Shown here one piece after another: positions 61,024 to 64,000 of a stretch of 64,000 bases of DNA (positions are counted from its first letter, which is position 1; each line of letters begins with the position of its first letter). This DNA is from Paragonimus heterotremus. Lineage: Eukaryota > Platyhelminthes > Trematoda > Plagiorchiida > Troglotrematidae. A program made the translations under genes and the position numbers. Where the stretch lies: contig LUCH01000562.1 in assembly GCA_013368495.1 (NCBI GenBank), forward strand, positions 1 through 64,000, given 5' to 3'. The notes beneath the pieces were generated by a model. The model ran no database searches and was not told the DNA's origin. It saw only the letters and a list, made by a program, of their open reading frames with translations.

Positions 61024-61276
61024 GTGGTTGGGCGTTCACATACGATAATCCAATCGTGCTTAATGTGAGGTCAATGGCGCATTGATAAACACGGTTGCTT
61101 CATGAAAAGTGTGGCCGGAGTTCTAGTCCCGATAGTTGAGATGATATGCACTATTAATGAGCTTTAATGAGAATGAAACTAGAGTCAAGTGCTTCTTTTT
61201 GAAAGGGGCCGACTGGAAAGTCTGTGGGGATGCGATAGCTGCCATCAACTGTGGGTGATGTTCAACTTGAAAATAA
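61024..61276 (+). mobile_element. SINE-A copy A5 (near full length)
   Basis: Leader GGGCGTTCACATACGATAAT, then AATGTGAGGTCAATGGCGCA (box A region, now GCGCATTGAT), CACGGTTGCTTCATGAAAAG, box B-like GAGTTCTAGTCC, hammerhead, then GTGCTTCTTTTTGAAAGGGG, CCGACTGGAAAGTCTGTGGG, GATGCGATAGCTGCCATCAA, CTGTGGGTGATGTTCAACTT. It is continuous across the position where A1 is broken by the gap and A2a by PLE2. It therefore defines the uninterrupted structure, about 250 bases. Confidence 0.85.
61148..61192 (+). ncRNA. hammerhead remnant of A5
   Basis: Stem I GCACTA/AAGTGC (five of six pairs), core TTAATGA (C3 to T, G5 to A), stem II GCTTT/AGAAT around AATG (mostly paired), GAAA intact, stem III AC-TAGA-GT, GTC intact at 61184-61186. 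Most differences from the consensus are C-to-T or G-to-A transitions, as expected of an old unconstrained copy. Confidence 0.6.
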
Positions 61277-64000
61277 TAATGCCATTATTTTGAATTAACT
61301 TTCAAGTAGGAAATTGCCATGAGTCGTTTTTTTAACGTACTCACTTGTTTGTTGTACAAACGGAATGCGATAATGAGTATAGCCGTTACTTTTGTCATCA
61401 CTGTTTTCATTTTCCCTATTCTAATTACATCTTAACTTACTCCTCTCATTTTATGTCTAAGCTGCAAATTACATTAATGGCCTGAAAAATGGACCGTGAC
61501 CCAAATCGGATTTAGGCTAGTTGGTATTACTGTTGCCCGTCAGTTTAGCTGCGAGGACAATGAATTGCTTTTAGTTAACCGACTTCTTTTGGACACACAA
61601 TTAATGGAACTCTTACGACGTTGACATTTATGGGGATCCCCATCTTAAAAATGCTGATAGTGTTTAGAAGAGAGGAAATCAACAATTCTTGTAACTGTTA
61701 AATATTAGTAGTAGTAGTAGTAGATAGTGAAAAACTTCAATACGATAAAAAGCCCATGAGAAATATTTGGTAATGCTTAGCTTGGCTATTATACCCGCCG
61801 GGATGATCACAAAACTTAGTGGACATAAGTTATACACGGCTGAGGCAGGCTTATGCATACCTGAGATTCAGACAGCAATATACTGTTGTCATAATCATGT
61901 TTGGAACACCTTAAGCATAATGACTCAAAGTAATAATTCACTTCACATACGCTCTGTCACCTATAACAAAAAGGTTAACCTAACTGTCGGAATATTAAAG
62001 TTAGTCTCTCCACCGCGTCGAGAGAAATCAACTTTGTGAAACCAGAACAAATCTTAATAGTGCTAGATTCACAGATCGACACTCAGCACTGTTGAACAAA
62101 TGATCTTGTTTGATGCACTTCATTGATACTTTGGATATGTGGACATAAAGTCTAATCTTTATTTCCTTACCCTATCAGGCAGTGATCAACGGATTTTATC
62201 ACATCCGCTGCACTGGCAACACCACGTTATAAGGGTAATTCAATGTCTAGCGTTTCACGATCAGAAATATATGTATCAATGAAATAGCAAACTGGTGACT
62301 ATTCAACCCATGAACGTTATAACAGACTACCATCCCACTGAATAACTCGAAGAATTGAAAACGCTGGCATGTTATAGGAAGTGAGACGATGAGTTAGTCG
62401 AAGCAATTGAGTAAACATGCTGTAAATGTAGCTCAGCATACAACAGACAGCCGCTGACCAGCAGATGAAGTAACAGACTGGTGTATTTTTACTACACCTC
62501 ATCAATTCTGTTGGCTAAGCTTTCTTATAACTTAAATTGAGGCTTTGAATCTACGTCTCCGATGTGTAGTCCTTCCAAAAAGAGGCAGTCGGTAAAACCG
62601 GAAGGACTGACATCCGCCGTCTTACGTTTTGTTGTTTTAAACGGAAGCTAGTTTTCTGTCACTCATCAGCAGAAAATGTTCAAATCATACTACTTTATTA
62701 TCTCATACTCGAGATCTAAGTCTCATCAGCATGTCACAATAAGGAACTTTGGACAAGAATTATACACCTTGTGCAGTTCCTTGGTACACCGTTATTCTAG
62801 AAGTATCAATCCAAAGTCTTCCAGTAACTTTGACATTGAGATGGCCGTCTTGAAAGGGAATAGAACATATCAAATTTGCTCGCAGTGCTGGACTGCTTAT
62901 TCGGTTAGTGGTCCTATGCAAACTTAGATATCGACGACTGATTAGCCGTCATAATGCCCTGTTATCCATTCCTTCCAGACTGGCTGGATAAAACATGTAA
63001 GTTACCTCCGCCTGTCAGGAAGTGGACAACTTTTGCGTGACTGATCATCTGACAAGCTCATCATGACCTTGGAGGTGCCCACTAATATTGTAATTATCTT
63101 ACATATATAGTGGAATTTATTCCAACGTAGGAGATTTGAACGTGATTGGTTCGGAAAACCTTTTCATTATATTTACTGCACGTGGAGTGTTGATCCACCA
63201 GTAAAATGCTTCAAGTCAACCTATTACTTTTAAGGTAATAGTGTTGCACAGCCGGACGTTGCCTCTATTAAAGTTTCACTAATATTTTTGTGTTTTGCTC
63301 GCACAGAGTTGCAAAAGCGGTAGAAATGATTAAGTTTCGTGATTTTTATCAGTGGAAAACTATTTCTCTTTGTAAAGGGATGGTGACAGACAACCACTAC
63401 ATGCACTCGCGTCTCACTCGATTGCAACAAGTTGAAAGACAGTGTGGTTGAGTTGAATTGAAGGAATGGGTGTAATGAATTTTACAGTTTCAGTGTTAAG
63501 TTGATCACAAGGAAATGTTGGCATGGCTGATAGGTGTTCTTCATTAAATGTATAGAATGGTCGTTGTTAGTAATTATTTGCTTCATTAGATAAAGCAGAT
63601 GTAGAGTTAAACAATACATCATAGTTGTGAAAAAAAAGTTGTAAGATAATGGGCGTTCGCAAATCATAAAGTGAGAATCGCGCCTGAATTAGTGTAGTTT
63701 GAAGTCAAACCAAAATATGAATGGATTCTCACCATTCGGGAATTAAATCATTACCTTTATGAAAACTTCTATCAGCACACTCAGGATAGCTCTTTCTACG
63801 GTTTTTTTGTGCGCATCTGTATATAGAAATAAGATGCAACGTATAAAACAAAATCTTTCTGATCAAGTTAACTATAGTTCGTGGGAGGCTACATGACAGC
63901 TGTGGAGTGTCAGACAGGTGATATAGACCTGTGTCGATTTTTAAACGTAGGTTTTCTAAAACCAACGGCTTTATTAATAGCACATTGAGGCTTCTGTGCT
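61277..64000. other. intergenic/intronic DNA, nothing recognised
   Basis: Open frames are 90 codons or fewer (61767-62039, 62676-62927, 63729-63983 minus) and unrecognised. One trinucleotide microsatellite lies at 61706-61723. Confidence 0.6.
61706..61723. repeat. (TAG)6 microsatellite
   Basis: Six uninterrupted TAG units. Confidence 0.95.

Noticed and set aside
1..64000. CRISPR arrays, operons, ribosome binding sites, prokaryotic mobile elements
   Set aside because: No regularly spaced repeats or gene arrays were seen; the sequence is eukaryotic in character.

Overview
The window is 64 kb of AT-rich, intron/intergenic-type nuclear DNA from a metazoan, most likely a parasitic flatworm (a digenean or close relative). 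No open frame has the length, conserved domain and splice context of an intact host gene. Stops are dense in all six frames, and the longest real homology is to retroelements. The flatworm call rests on three things: Penelope-like element (PLE) fragments with a GIY-YIG endonuclease, a tRNA-like SINE, and a second SINE-like family that carries a hammerhead ribozyme. The last resembles the Sm-alpha family of schistosomes. The taxonomic call is an inference, not a proof.

The most interesting content is that second family, here called SINE-A. Nine pieces occur at about 3.1-3.25, 9.23-9.30, 27.0-27.8 (interrupted by a 617-base N gap), 29.53-29.69, 29.78-29.95, 30.86-31.00, 37.51-37.59, 58.9-59.14 and 61.02-61.28 kb. 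The fullest copies have Pol III box A and box B-like motifs. Downstream lies a segment whose column-by-column consensus over eight pieces is a complete type I hammerhead: stem I GCACTA/TAGTGC, core CTGAYGA, stem II GCTCT-AATG-AGAGC, GAAA, a minimal stem III AC-TCGA-GT, and a GTC cleavage triplet. Every single copy carries at least one core lesion or is cut by the gap, so these are probably decayed copies of a once active ribozyme element.

Three PLE remnants follow: PLE1 on the minus strand at 19.84-20.76 kb (RT C-terminal linker plus endonuclease), PLE2 on the plus strand at 29.95-30.73 kb (the same part), and PLE3 on the minus strand at 41.47-43.3 kb (most of the RT plus endonuclease). All carry stops and frameshifts. 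PLE2 lies between two SINE-A pieces and begins six bases after the predicted ribozyme cleavage site. This recalls PLEs whose terminal repeats carry hammerheads, and it links the two families.

A second tRNA-like family, SINE-B, has a copy with perfect box A and box B at 36.89-36.97 kb and a head-to-head pair at 51.0-51.15 kb. Three other islands are less AT-rich and open in more than one frame (9.36-9.77, 16.66-17.04 and 25.44-25.64 kb). They may be exons or unrecognised repeats. The rest, about 85-90 percent of the window, shows only chance-sized open frames and a few microsatellites.
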